64,000 nt of DNA, from positions 868,001-932,000 of the forward strand of contig NZ_CP040504.1 in the NCBI RefSeq assembly GCF_005886145.1, read 5' to 3'. Position numbers and translations under genes: made by a program. The DNA is from Neisseria sp. oral taxon 014 str. F0314 (GTDB taxonomy: Bacteria > Pseudomonadota > Gammaproteobacteria > Burkholderiales > Neisseriaceae). The notes below the pieces were generated by a model. That model was not told the DNA's origin. It saw only the letters and a list, made by a program, of their open reading frames with translations, and searched no databases. Shown piece by piece: positions 1-10,300 of this stretch. Every line of letters starts with the position of its first letter. The first letter of the stretch is position 1.

Positions 1-3000
1 GCTGTTTACCGCAAACCGACCGTTGCCGATATTCAGGCTGCCGCCGTTGATAACCGGCGCCTGAAACGTTTGAGCCGCCGCGACATGGCGTCCTAGTATA
101 GTACCGTCAGCCACCAAATCCCCGTTCAGCGCCTGTTTCGCCCTGCCGTTTTCAATCACGGTAACAAAGGCGGGCGTTACGGATTTGTCGCGCGGGTCAA
201 CATAGGCTACCTTGTCGGCCATCAGCAGAATTTCGCCGCTGCCGGTTTTACCATCAGCGCCCAGCGCAATTCCCGCAATCGCTTTACGACCGCCTGATAT
301 TGCTTCGGTCTTCAGCGTATATAAAGATTGCACCTTGCCGCCAAGCTCGGTAACTGCGGTGCTGGTTTGTTGCACCACCGCCGCCAAGTTGGATGCCGCA
401 GCGGCGCCGTCTTCGGGTGCAGGCGTCCAGTCCGTCGCCACAGTGCCGCGTTCCAACTTGATGCGGTCAATGCGCGATACTGTCTTACCAGTGTTCGGGC
501 CGCAATAAATCAGCAGGCGGTCGTTGGGCGGGTTGTTCTTCGAACGTTTCCATGTCGTAACAATCCGGTAAACACCGTCGGACACCTTTTTCATGACGCC
601 CAGCCAGTTCCACGAATCCGAATTAAACGGCCAGAACGCCTCACGGTCTGAACCCAATTCGCCCCACAGTGTCAGTACGACCGGTTCGCCTTCCTGCAAC
701 GTTCCGTCCGACAGGGAATAGGTTTGCATCAGGTAATTCGCGTTCCGCACTTCGGCAGCCGAATCCCGAATGAGATTCCGCCCACCGACCCGCATCCCGT
801 CCAGCTTCGCCGTCAGCGTGTTGATTTCCGACGCCCGCGCCGAATCCTGACGGGTTACGGTTTCGGACAAACGGTCAACCTTCGCCGATACCTCGCGGTT
901 CAGGCCGTCTGAATACGTTTTGGCCGCACTCAACGCAGCATCCGCCTTGGCTTTGGCATCTGCCGCTGCCTGTTGCTTGACGACCGCGTCTTTCGCTGCC
1001 GCATCGGCAATCGCCGCCGCTTTCGCTGCATCGGCTTTGGCTTGGGCAGTACCCGCCGCGGATGCGACCGCTGCCGTCTTAGCCGCCTCCGCTTTGGCTT
1101 GCGCCGCCGTTTCGGCTGCCACCCGTGCGGCGTCCGCCTTGGTTTTGGCATCGGCTTGCGCGGCGGCAATGGCTGCCGTTTTGGCCGCATCTGCCGCGGA
1201 TTTCCATTCGGAAGCCAGCGTCGCACGCGCCAATGCCGCTACTTCGGACTTGTCGGCCTTCGTGGTTTTGATGGACGTGATGTCGGCAACAGCACCAGCC
1301 AGCGCGGACTTGGCCGCCGTAAGGTCGGCAGTCTGCGCCTTGTCGACTTCAGCCTGCGCGGTTTTATGGGCGGCCAACTGCGCCGCTACTTCGGACGCCG
1401 CAGTGGCGCCGTCTTCGGGCGCAGGCGTCCAGTCCGTCGCCACAGTGCCGCGTTCCAGCTTGATACGGTCAATGCGCGATACTGTCTTACCAGTGTTCGG
1501 GCCGCAATAAATCAGCAGGCGGTCGTTGGGCGGGTTGTTCTTCGACCGTTTCCATGTCGTAACAATCCGGTAAACACCGTCGGACACCTTTTTCATGGCG
1601 CCCAGCCAGTTCCACGAATCCGAATTAAACGGCCAGAACGCCTCACGGTCTGAACCCAATTCGCCCCACAGTGTCAGTACGACCGGTTCACCTTCCTGCA
1701 ACGTTCCGTCCGACAGGGAATAGGTTTGCATCAGGTAATTTGCGTTCCGCACTTCGGCAGCCGAATCCCGAATGAGATTCCGCCCACCGACCCGCATCCC
1801 GTCCAGCTTCGCCGTCAGCGTGTTGATTTCCGACGCCCGCGCCGAATCCTGACGGGTTATGGTTTCCCGCAAGGCAGTAATGGCACTTTCCGTATTGCCA
1901 ACGCTGGTTTTCAAGGCGGCAGTTTCTGCCGCTTGGGCTTTATCCGCTTCAATGCGCGCTGCCTCTTCCTTAGCAATACTGCCTTCTGCTGTGGACACAC
2001 GCGCTGCAAGGGCGTTTCTCGCCATTGCTTCGGCATTATCCCCCTGCGCCCGCGCGGTTTTTTCCGCTTCCAACGCGGCAGCAGTGTTTTGCTGTGCTGC
2101 GGTTACGGTTTTGATTTGCTGTGCCTGCTGGGTGTTGACCTGCTCTACTTCCGCAATTTTGTTTCCAATTTCGCGGGATTTTGCAGTCAAATCCGCAGCA
2201 GCTTTATCAGCCGCCGCCTGAATTGCAGCCGTCCTTTCCCGTGCCTCAGCCTGTATCGCATTCGAACGGTTCGTTGCTTCATCGGCGATTTTCCGCGCCA
2301 CCTCTTCGATAGCTGCGGTCTGCATGGCGGCAGCCGCTTTCGAGCCTGCGGCGGCCATGTCGTCATTCAAGGATTTGATTAGGTCATTGCTCAATGCCGA
2401 CTTGGTAATCGCGCCTTGAAGCTGCTTCACAATCGGCGCGGGGTCTTTATCCGCCGTACCATGAACGGCGGCGGTAAAATTACCCGTATTCCCCGCCGCA
2501 TCGCGCACCCGAACCCAGAAGAAAAATTCATCCGCAACGCCGACGCCCGTTAGGGTGTAGCCGTTTTGGGGGTAAGGCAGGGTGGCCAGTTTTGAGGCCG
2601 TCTGAAGATTGTTTTCCCTGCCATACCACAATTCCGAAACCAGTTCGGAAACTACGGTTTGCGGCAAGGTCCATGACAGCTCTATCGCAAAGGTTCTAGG
2701 CGCCGCCCGAAGGCCGGTAACGGTGTAGTCGATGCTCCACGCTTTGACCAACGGTTCGGACAATACCCCGCGTGCATTCCTGCCTCGAATTTCGGCGCGG
2801 TAATCGCCGTTGGGTAAGTTTTCAAGGCGTACTTCTGCGGTTGCAGCGTCCGGAACGTGGCGGAAAAGCTGATTATTCCGATAAATTTTTATATCGTAAG
2901 TCAGCACCTGCCCGTCGGCGGTCAGGTTCTCCCAAGTCAGCGTCAATACGCCGCCGTCGGTCGTGATATTACCGTTGGTCAACACAGGGGCCAGTTTGTG

Positions 3001-4824
3001 CAGGGTTGTAATTTCACGGTCGAACACGGCAAAGTTATCCACCGCCGCGTATTTTTTCGGGTCATGCAGCAGGGCGGTTATGGTGTAGGTGCCTTCATCG
3101 GTATTTTCTTTAATGCCGATGGCGCGATACAGCCGCGCCTTCACTTTGCCCGACAGTATCCAACTGTCGCCCGCGTTCAGCGGGACAGCTCTTTCCAGCG
3201 TAATTTTATCGCCTGCCGCTGCCGTAACTTTGGCCGATTTAAGGCCGTCTGAATCCATGTAATACAACAATGCGCCCACGGCATCGGCAACAGTGCGATC
3301 CAGCGTCAACACATTGCCGGAGACTGCCGCCACGCGGCCGGAAAGTTCCGCACCGGCGTACTGATTGTCCATCACTTGAACAATATCGTACGGCAGATGT
3401 TTCAAACCTTCGCGTCCGACGGTGAACGAAACAGCGTTCTGTTGCCTCAACTCGGTTTGCAGCGTCCATGCGCCGAAACGGGCGGCCTGCCCGCGCGAAT
3501 CACAGCCGAACGCGGTAACTTGCTTTATATTCAGGCCGTAACGAGCAATGGCTTCATTGTCGGCGACGTATTCCGTTTTCGCACGGTAGCCGTCGTATTT
3601 GTCCACATACTGAACGTGTACGGCAGTATGAATCGACTTCAGCGCCGCACCGGAATAAGAAAACAGGCCGTCTTTAACGTTGGCATTGTTGTACTGCGCT
3701 ACGGGGTCGGAATCAGCGTCCATGACGACGGACACCTGCTGTCCGTTCCAAAGCGGCAGTCCGGTAAACACGCTAGCCAAATTCAGTAAAAATTCGCCTG
3801 CCTGCGTCAAGTCGGTGATGTAGGCATTACATACGAAACGCGGCTCTTTGCCACCGAAACCGTCATCCACCAGCTCGTCGCAATATTTGCCGATTTGATA
3901 CAAGCTCCACTTATCCACATCACCCAAATTCAGACGGCGGGCAAGCGTAGAAAAGCGCGGCTGGGTCAGTACGTCGTAAAACACCCATGCAGGATTGTTC
4001 GTCCACGCGGTTTTAAAGCTGCCGTCCCAAGTCCCGTTGCCGTAAACCCGTTTTTCAGGGTCATAGTTGGACGGCACTTTGACCAAACGGCCTTTCATCA
4101 GGTAATTTCGGCGCGGTACGCTGTTGCCGAACTGGGCGGAATCGATAGCCAACGCGGCAATGGCGGTATGCGGATAACTCAATTTTGCGTCCACGACTTC
4201 AACGTAAGACGAAAAATAGGTGTTATTGCTGATTTTATCTGTCGAAGAATCGGGCGTAATACGGGCAACGCGCACATTGAACGGCACGGCGGGCAGCGTA
4301 TCAAACTCTACGTCCTGATAATATGTTCCGCTTGATTTTTCGGAAAAACGCACTTGCTTCACCGCCTGCGGACCTTTGCTGTTCACAAGCTCCACATTTA
4401 AAACGGTTTCCGCTGCAACAGTATCGCCGTTGTCTTTTATCTGCGCATTGCGTTCTACGGCAACCGTAACCCGCAAACGGCTGATTAAAGAATCGGTAAC
4501 GGCACGGACAACCGGCGTCCCCTGCTTCACTGCGGCAGACACCGGAACCGTACGTTCAGACGCGGCAAAGCCCGGTACATACGACTGGTCTTGTTCGCCT
4601 CGCTGAAAATAACCCGTAACCCCATTAAAATTGAAACTGCCGTCAGGGTTTTGAACGGGTGTATCGTCAAAATACACGCTTTTAAACGGCGCATCGTCGC
4701 CGTTGGCAAAACCGGCAACTACACCTTCGGCGATTGCGTCGATAATCCGCAAAGACTGCGCACCGGATAATGTATTCGGCGATTCATACGGTGTAACCTG
4801 TCCTGTTCCTGATTTACCGCCCAT
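1..4824 (-). CDS. J: Phage host-specificity / central tail tip protein J (partial at left edge)
   Basis: This lambda gpJ-like tail tip protein binds the host receptor. The minus frame is open from the ATG at 4824 to the window edge, giving more than 1,600 residues with no stop seen. It starts MGGKSGTGQVTPYESPNTL, and an AGGT-type ribosome site precedes it. The N-terminal half has the usual J content: early SLRIIDAIAEG, later GNGTWDGSF, then fibronectin-III-like segments such as LTWENLTADGQVLTYDIKIY. After about residue 800 it becomes an alanine/lysine/glutamate-rich coiled coil with AKADAAK-type repeats. A module starting near GGRNLIRDS and ending near DWTPAPEDGA occurs twice. It is the last gene of the tail operon after I. 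The C-terminus and anything downstream are not visible. Confidence 0.93.
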   Translation of the reverse strand, partial: MGGKSGTGQVTPYESPNTLSGAQSLRIIDAIAEGVVAGFANGDDAPFKSVYFDDTPVQNPDGSFNFNGVTGYFQRGEQDQSYVPGFAASERTVPVSAAVKQGTPVVRAVTDSLISRLRVTVAVERNAQIKDNGDTVAAETVLNVELVNSKGPQAVKQVRFSEKSSGTYYQDVEFDTLPAVPFNVRVARITPDSSTDKISNNTYFSSYVEVVDAKLSYPHTAIAALAIDSAQFGNSVPRRNYLMKGRLVKVPSNYDPEKRVYGNGTWDGSFKTAWTNNPAWVFYDVLTQPRFSTLARRLNLGDVDKWSLYQIGKYCDELVDDGFGGKEPRFVCNAYITDLTQAGEFLLNLASVFTGLPLWNGQQVSVVMDADSDPVAQYNNANVKDGLFSYSGAALKSIHTAVHVQYVDKYDGYRAKTEYVADNEAIARYGLNIKQVTAFGCDSRGQAARFGAWTLQTELRQQNAVSFTVGREGLKHLPYDIVQVMDNQYAGAELSGRVAAVSGNVLTLDRTVADAVGALLYYMDSDGLKSAKVTAAAGDKITLERAVPLNAGDSWILSGKVKARLYRAIGIKENTDEGTYTITALLHDPKKYAAVDNFAVFDREITTLHKLAPVLTNGNITTDGGVLTLTWENLTADGQVLTYDIKIYRNNQLFRHVPDAATAEVRLENLPNGDYRAEIRGRNARGVLSEPLVKAWSIDYTVTGLRAAPRTFAIELSWTLPQTVVSELVSELWYGRENNLQTASKLATLPYPQNGYTLTGVGVADEFFFWVRVRDAAGNTGNFTAAVHGTADKDPAPIVKQLQGAITKSALSNDLIKSLNDDMAAAGSKAAAAMQTAAIEEVARKIADEATNRSNAIQAEARERTAAIQAAADKAAADLTAKSREIGNKIAEVEQVNTQQAQQIKTVTAAQQNTAAALEAEKTARAQGDNAEAMARNALAARVSTAEGSIAKEEAARIEADKAQAAETAALKTSVGNTESAITALRETITRQDSARASEINTLTAKLDGMRVGGRNLIRDSAAEVRNANYLMQTYSLSDGTLQEGEPVVLTLWGELGSDREAFWPFNSDSWNWLGAMKKVSDGVYRIVTTWKRSKNNPPNDRLLIYCGPNTGKTVSRIDRIKLERGTVATDWTPAPEDGATAASEVAAQLAAHKTAQAEVDKAQTADLTAAKSALAGAVADITSIKTTKADKSEVAALARATLASEWKSAADAAKTAAIAAAQADAKTKADAARVAAETAAQAKAEAAKTAAVASAAGTAQAKADAAKAAAIADAAAKDAVVKQQAAADAKAKADAALSAAKTYSDGLNREVSAKVDRLSETVTRQDSARASEINTLTAKLDGMRVGGRNLIRDSAAEVRNANYLMQTYSLSDGTLQEGEPVVLTLWGELGSDREAFWPFNSDSWNWLGVMKKVSDGVYRIVTTWKRSKNNPPNDRLLIYCGPNTGKTVSRIDRIKLERGTVATDWTPAPEDGAAAASNLAAVVQQTSTAVTELGGKVQSLYTLKTEAISGGRKAIAGIALGADGKTGSGEILLMADKVAYVDPRDKSVTPAFVTVIENGRAKQALNGDLVADGTILGRHVAAAQTFQAPVINGGSLNIGNGRFAVNS
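391..860. repeat. Direct repeat copy 2 inside J (distal receptor-binding module)
   Basis: About 470 bp repeats at an offset of exactly 1,002 bp with only scattered substitutions. It encodes the GGRNLIRDS...DWTPAPEDG module of J, nearest the C-terminus in this window. The offset is a multiple of three, so both copies are in frame. Confidence 0.9.
1393..1862. repeat. Direct repeat copy 1 inside J (proximal receptor-binding module)
   Basis: This is the partner of the repeat at 391-860. The two copies are separated by about 530 bp coding for an alanine-rich coiled coil. The module resembles the carbohydrate-binding-like domains seen in other phage tail tip and fibre proteins; that assignment is from memory of the motif style (GGRNLI, KLERGTVATDWTPAPED). 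Confidence 0.88.
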
Positions 4825-4851
4825 TTTTATAACCTATTGATTTAAAATGAA

Positions 4852-5574
4852 TTAAACTTTACTAAATGACGCCGTATAATTACGCGCCCTTACGCTGTCG
4901 TCAGAAAAATCTGTGTTGTACTTTTGTCCGTTCGGCGCTTCTGCCGCCACGCCCGCCGTAAATGTTTTGGACAGCCCAATTTCGGCCACCGCACCCGAAG
5001 ATGCCGCCGTTTCAGCAGGGTCGATACGGCGGGACTGGACCCCTTGCGAAACAACGCGGCTGCCGCAATAACACAAGCCGTATGCAAGCGGAACAGGCCT
5101 ACCCTGCGCTGACGTGTTCGCCAGATTTGAAAACGCCGTGTTTTTGCTGTCCTCAATACCTTTTGACGTCTGAAGTTTCGGCTGCTTAGTCAGCATTTGG
5201 GCAACACCGCCGGCAACCATTCCGATGCCGGCTGCAACAAGGCTGCCACCGCCAGCCCAGCTTGTATATGCACCGACAACAATCAAGACGATGCCCAGCA
5301 CCGTCTGAATAATCCCGCCGTTTTTACCCGCGCCGGAAACCCTCGGCACGATATGCAGCACACCCGCCGCAGGCCGTCTGAAAACATCGGCTATCGTTTC
5401 TTCGCTTTGGTCTTCGCCACTGAACCGCACCTGATATACGCCGTCCCTGATTTTCTGTTTCAGCCCTTTGACTTGGGTAAACAATGCGTGCAACGCCTCA
5501 GCAGGGGTTTCAGCGTGCAAAGAAAAACGGCGGCCGTATTCTCTAAGGCCACCGTATAAACAGACGGTAATCAT
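4852..5574 (-). CDS. I: Tail assembly protein I
   Basis: This 240-residue protein matches the lambda tail assembly protein I family, needed for tail tip assembly but not clearly part of the virion. Visible features are a ubiquitin-like N-terminal region (LYGGLREYGRRFSLHAETP) and PAAGVLHIVPRVSGAGK. A hydrophobic glycine-rich segment follows at about residues 85-135 (IIQTVLGIVLIVVGAYTS and VAAGIGMVAGGVAQML). Its start overlaps the stop of K by 4 bp, so the two are translationally coupled. A DUS lies within the coding sequence near 5373. J follows 28 bp downstream. Confidence 0.9.
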   Translation of the reverse strand: MITVCLYGGLREYGRRFSLHAETPAEALHALFTQVKGLKQKIRDGVYQVRFSGEDQSEETIADVFRRPAAGVLHIVPRVSGAGKNGGIIQTVLGIVLIVVGAYTSWAGGGSLVAAGIGMVAGGVAQMLTKQPKLQTSKGIEDSKNTAFSNLANTSAQGRPVPLAYGLCYCGSRVVSQGVQSRRIDPAETAASSGAVAEIGLSKTFTAGVAAEAPNGQKYNTDFSDDSVRARNYTASFSKV

Positions 5575-6329
5575 GGGTCCACCCTATGCAACAAATCATT
5601 CTCAATAGCCGCAATCATTTCCGGCTGCCAATCCCGATGACGCCAAACGCTATGGGTAACGTGCGCCCAGTAGTTCGTATATGGCACACGGCAGCTTAAT
5701 TGATTATAGGCATGATGCAAAATCCAATCGCCACCCAAGTACAGCATGGCATGGGAAGCATGGCCGCCGGTAGCGGTTAAAATCACATCTCCAGCCTGCA
5801 ACGTTCCGTCCGACACTCTGGAAAATCCGCCGTCGGGCAGATTGCGGACAAACGAATCCGCCGCTGCGTCGCGGTCTATATTGGTTCGTTCGTGGTCGCG
5901 GAAATCAATCCCTGCCAGATGAAACGCATCGCGTATCAGCGTGAAACAGTCGGCTTTGCCGTATTCAAACTGCCGCCCGCGCAAATGCGGAACGCACCGA
6001 AACAGTTTCAGACGGCCTGCCGTAACCAGTATCCACGGCAGGCCGGTATGAACCTGCATCTGCCTGTCCGCACCGGACAAAAACGGCTCTCCGGCCGGAT
6101 GGGAATGCACCACCGCCGCCACTTCGCCGGCACGTTCCGCCGCAAGCCATGCATCGGCGGAAATTTCAAAAGTTTCAGACGGCCTATCCGCAACGTTTTT
6201 AAGATGCAGGAATTCAAAGCCGTCATAATTAAAAACAACGACCCCACACATTTCAGATGGCCGCTCTTCCTCGGCGCAATCCAAAATCATCTGTCGGACG
6301 TCATCGTTCAAAACTTCTAAGTCCATCAT
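5571..6329 (-). CDS. K: Tail assembly protein K, JAMM plus NlpC/P60 peptidase
   Basis: This 252-residue lambda gpK-like protein has two peptidase domains. The N-terminal JAB/JAMM metalloprotease half shows Glu26, the HSH motif at about 75-77, Ser85 and Asp88. The C-terminal NlpC/P60 half shows the nucleophile Cys128 (YGKADCFTL), a histidine near 193 (HASHAML) and a further histidine near 205. By family knowledge the second domain cleaves peptidoglycan cross-bridges during tail assembly or DNA entry. It overlaps L upstream and I downstream by 4 bp each. Two DUS lie inside the gene near 6008 and 6177. Two adjacent ATG codons are possible starts; the first is used here. Confidence 0.93.
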   Translation of the reverse strand: MMDLEVLNDDVRQMILDCAEEERPSEMCGVVVFNYDGFEFLHLKNVADRPSETFEISADAWLAAERAGEVAAVVHSHPAGEPFLSGADRQMQVHTGLPWILVTAGRLKLFRCVPHLRGRQFEYGKADCFTLIRDAFHLAGIDFRDHERTNIDRDAAADSFVRNLPDGGFSRVSDGTLQAGDVILTATGGHASHAMLYLGGDWILHHAYNQLSCRVPYTNYWAHVTHSVWRHRDWQPEMIAAIENDLLHRVDP

Positions 6330-7048
6330 GTATTCACCTTATCACTGGACGGGAATCCGCCGAACGGTAACACAGCCGTCGCGCCAAAGCGCGCACGGCA
6401 ACCGGTCAACGTGCCGCTGCACATATCTTTTTTCGAGTCGTCAGTCGGTATATCGAAACGATCTGCAACTGCCCGCCCCGTATAACCGCAACCTTCGCCG
6501 CGATATTTCCAACAACAGATATTCGCAAGCATGATCCGCGCGGGAACAACCGCGCCGTCCGATTCGGACGGCGCGGCCAGTTCCAAGGTTGCCGTTTCGG
6601 CAGTCAGTGCCGACAGCCGTTCTACCAAATACTTACTTACAACTTCCTGCGTCGCATCAGCCGTTGGATTCTTTCCCGACTGGAAATTGACCGCGTCCAG
6701 AAATTTGGCATAAGTCTGACGGCGGATAATGGTTACCCCCGTCATTTGATTGAACTGTTCCGCCGCCGCAGTTACGAATCCTGCAATATTCGAAACAGTC
6801 AGCGTCGGACGGTTACCCGCACCCTGTGAAGTGGTTTCAAACCCTTCGGCCTTTATCGGCAAAGGCTCATACGCCCGCCCCTGCCAGACGACAGGTTTAT
6901 TCAGTTCGTTTACCTGACCGCAATAGTAAAACACCTCGCCGCCAAATTCGCGGAAATCCACCTGCCACAAATCGACCAGCACGTCCTGCTGCGTCGCACT
7001 CAACGCCTGCAACATCACACCCGACATTGCTTTAATACGCGGATTCAT
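6326..7048 (-). CDS. L: Minor tail protein L (Fe-S type)
   Basis: This 240-residue protein matches lambda minor tail protein L, part of the tail tip. The C-terminal cysteines Cys178, Cys179, Cys187, Cys210 and Cys217 (NICCWKYRGEGCGYTG, then MCSGTLTGC) match the iron-sulphur-binding region known for lambda L. The N-terminal region carries the usual LVDLWQVDFREFGGEVFYY. It overlaps M and K by 4 bp each, so M-L-K-I form one coupled block. Confidence 0.92.
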   Translation of the reverse strand: MNPRIKAMSGVMLQALSATQQDVLVDLWQVDFREFGGEVFYYCGQVNELNKPVVWQGRAYEPLPIKAEGFETTSQGAGNRPTLTVSNIAGFVTAAAEQFNQMTGVTIIRRQTYAKFLDAVNFQSGKNPTADATQEVVSKYLVERLSALTAETATLELAAPSESDGAVVPARIMLANICCWKYRGEGCGYTGRAVADRFDIPTDDSKKDMCSGTLTGCRARFGATAVLPFGGFPSSDKVNT

Positions 7049-7377
7049 GCCAGCACCTCTTCAAACGTACAACCCAATTCATACACTTTACCGCCCTTAG
7101 ACGTTTCCGTGTATTCGGACACCTTGACCAGTGCCGTACCACCTTCCGGCGGCCGCCAGTTGAACGGCTCAACGCCGCCGCGGGCATCAAAAAAGGCTTT
7201 GATTTCACCAATCAAAGCCTTTTGACCTACCACTTTAATATCCCAACTCCTCAACTTCGGACGCAACGATTTTAACTGCCGCTGTTCGTAACCGTCGCCA
7301 AACTGGACTGAACGGACATTAAATTTATGCGTCGCCTTGGCATCCGACGTAACCCTCCAACGGAATGTTTCAGCCAT
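7045..7377 (-). CDS. M: Minor tail protein M
   Basis: This 110-residue protein belongs to the lambda minor tail protein M family. Recognisable segments are FRWRVTSDAKATHKFNVRSV near the start, VQFGDGYEQRQ, and the C-terminal VEPFNWRPPEGG and YELGCTFEEVLA. It sits directly after the tape measure gene H, with a DUS in the 20-bp gap, and before L, which is the lambda order. Confidence 0.93.
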   Translation of the reverse strand: MAETFRWRVTSDAKATHKFNVRSVQFGDGYEQRQLKSLRPKLRSWDIKVVGQKALIGEIKAFFDARGGVEPFNWRPPEGGTALVKVSEYTETSKGGKVYELGCTFEEVLA

Positions 7378-7397
7378 ATCACTACCTTTCAGACGGC

Positions 7398-10300
7398 CTA
7401 TTTATGATAAGTACCGTTTTCACGGTACACATTTTTCAAATACCACTGCTCGACCATTCCCGGCAGCGCTTCGGCCAGCTTTTTAGCCATTTCGGTATCA
7501 CCTTCCGCCGAAGATTCCGCCGCGCCGCTGCGGTTGATGGTAATGTTGACCTGCATATTCCCGCCGCCCGACCCGCCGAAGCGGCCAGCCAATACGGGCG
7601 GCAACCCGACCGCGCCGCCGTCGGCGTAGCCTTTCAGCCGCAACCGTTCGACAGCGGCAACGCCGCCGTGGTTGCGCACGTCCTGCTGCGAGAACACGAC
7701 TTCGCCCTTGTGGACGATGCCCGCCGGTTCGTACTTGCCACCCGCGCCGGTATAGCCGCCGCTCGAAAACAGTGCGTCAAACTGCGTACCGCCGCCGACG
7801 ACCCCGCCGTCGGCATACCCGCCCAATGCTGACTTCATGGCGTTTACAATCGCCATTTTAATTAGCATTTTCGACAAGTCTTGCAAGATGGAAACAGTCA
7901 GATTTCGGAAGTCAAGTTTGCCTGTCGCTACAAAATCAGCTAAGGCGTCCCCCATTTTGTCGAAAGTCTGAACAGTGTCGTTTTCCATGCTCTGCCGCAT
8001 CGTGCCGAAGGAATCGATATAGCTTTGAATCCCAGACTTGATGCCGCCCTGCCAGTCGTTAGCAACGGCTTTCTGTGCGGACTGCATTTGCGACAGGCTG
8101 CCGATGGAATCAGCCTTGCCGCGCTCCAACTGTGCAATACTCGCAGCAGGCGCACCGTCTTTCTGCGCTTGCGCGATTTGCTTGTCCCACAAACGCGCCA
8201 ACGTCAGCTTTTCAATTTCTTCACGGGTTTTGCCGATTAGTGATATTTCAAACAGTTTGTCTTCCAACTTTTCGCGGGTGTTTTTGCTCATTTCCTTGGA
8301 AATATCGGCATATTTCTTGGTCGCAGCAGTCAAATCTTCCTGCGCATCTGCCGCCTTGGCCATCTCCAAAGCGGTTTGCCGCTGGGTTTCCGTGAAATTG
8401 GCAAACTCGGGATTGCTCATCAATTCAAGCTGATACTTGAAAGACTTGCCCACATGCGCAGCCGTCAGGGCGGCCTGCACACGGATTTTTTCCTGCCCCT
8501 CCGTGAATTTCTGCTGCCACTTATCAAACGCCGTTTCCGCTAAATCATGCAAATACGCGCCGCCGCCGGCATCCAAACTGCCGAACCCTTTCTGCGCGAA
8601 CTGTTCCTGCAATCTGTTGGCCTGCGAAACCCATTTTTCGGCAAACTGACGGGCGGTCATGCTCACCTGACCGCCGTTTTGCGTTACCGCCGCCACTGCC
8701 CTGCCGCGCTTCATAATCGTTGACAGTGCATCCACCACGTTCTTATCAAGATTGGTCAGCAGGGCTTTGGCGCCACCCCATCCCTGTTGATGTCCTAGAT
8801 AATATTCGCCCGCTGTCAATTCGCGCCCAAGCGCGCGCTGCAACGATGCACTGCCGATCCGGTGATGACGCCGCACCGCATTAAACGAAGTGGCTAAATC
8901 CTTAGTTCCTGCGCGGCTGATACCGTAATCGTGCAGATATTGGGGCATAATCTGAAAATGCCCCAACGCGCCCGACTTTTTGTTTTCCAACCGCCGACCA
9001 CTGGCACTCTCAATTTCATACAACGCCAGCCATTTTGCGGGGTCTTCGCCCGCGCTTTTCGCCAAACCGTACAATCTTTTCTGATTGTCGCTCAAACTTC
9101 TAAGCGGGTCGGCCTGTTTCTTGGCTTTGGGCGTTTTCTCTTTGAACCGCTCCAGCGCCGCCGCACGGGCATATTCCGCATCTTGCAGGATTTGCCGCTT
9201 GGCAAGTTCGCTGTTCGCACCTTTCAGTGCTTCCAACTTGTCTTTCTCAATCTTCGCCAGTTCACGTTCTAGCAATATACGTTTCGGAATGCCCGCTTCC
9301 GCCGAATGCGCCAGCCTTGCCGATGCTTCGGTGCTGGACTGTATCTGCGCCTGCCTGCGCTTGGCTTCCTCTGCCGCGGCATTTTCTCGATTGATTTCCG
9401 CCTGCAATTTGGCACGCTCGGCATAAAACGCCTGCAACCGCCGCTCGCCTCGCTCGCTCCAAAACAGCGAATTAACCGGATTGCGCTTCGATTCCTCGAT
9501 TTGCTGGATAGTGCTGTTCAGCGCTGCCAGCCTGTCGATTTTGGTTTCATCTCTGCCGATAGACTTCAGCGCATCCCATGTCGCCGAAGCCGTTTCTTTG
9601 ATACTTTTCCAGCCTCTCTCAATCGCGCCTAGGTTTTCCAATACGCGCGCGGACATTTCTTCTGATTCGGCGGCGAATTTACGCTGCACCAACGCCACCG
9701 CTTCCTGCTCTCTTCCCTGCGCCTGCAACGCTTTGACTTGGGCGTATACATCGGCTGTCATGGTACGGTAATTCGCCGATAAAGCTACTACGGCCTGCAA
9801 CGGGTCTTTAGCAATCTCAACGTATTTTTTGACCAAGTCGTCGATACTTTGCCCTGTTGCCTGCGCTTGAAGCGTAATAGCGCGGGTAAACTGTTCGTAA
9901 TTTTCCGCTCCGACCTTACCGCTGGATACCAGCGCGGTAATGGCGGCGCGGGCATCAGCATAACCGCCCGTAGCATTCCCAACGGAAACGGCTATATCCT
10001 GCATACGGTTTGCGGTAATTCCTGCTGCATCTCCGGCAAGTATCAAGGCTTTGCGATACTCTTGGGATTCCTCCATACCCTGATACATCGCATAACCCAA
10101 CGCAGCCACACCGCCCGCAAGGCCAGTAACGGCAAGGCGTGAAGGCGTAATGATTGTTGACAAGCCCTTAAACATGCCGCCGAAACCGCCGTACATATCA
10201 CGCAACTGACCGCCCTGTTGCAGCATAATCAAAAACGGGCTTTGACCGCCTGCAAGCTGGGTAACAATATCCGCAATCTGTGCCGGCGTCTGCCGCAGCG

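Noticed and set aside
920..1510. Long plus-strand alanine-rich ORF (and its minus-frame basic partner at 930-1226)
   Set aside because: Shadow of the Ala/Lys-rich coiled coil of J; low-complexity codons keep several frames open.
391..1862. Possible CRISPR or IS from long direct repeats
   Set aside because: Only two copies, 470 bp each, in frame in one protein; no short regular repeats or spacers.
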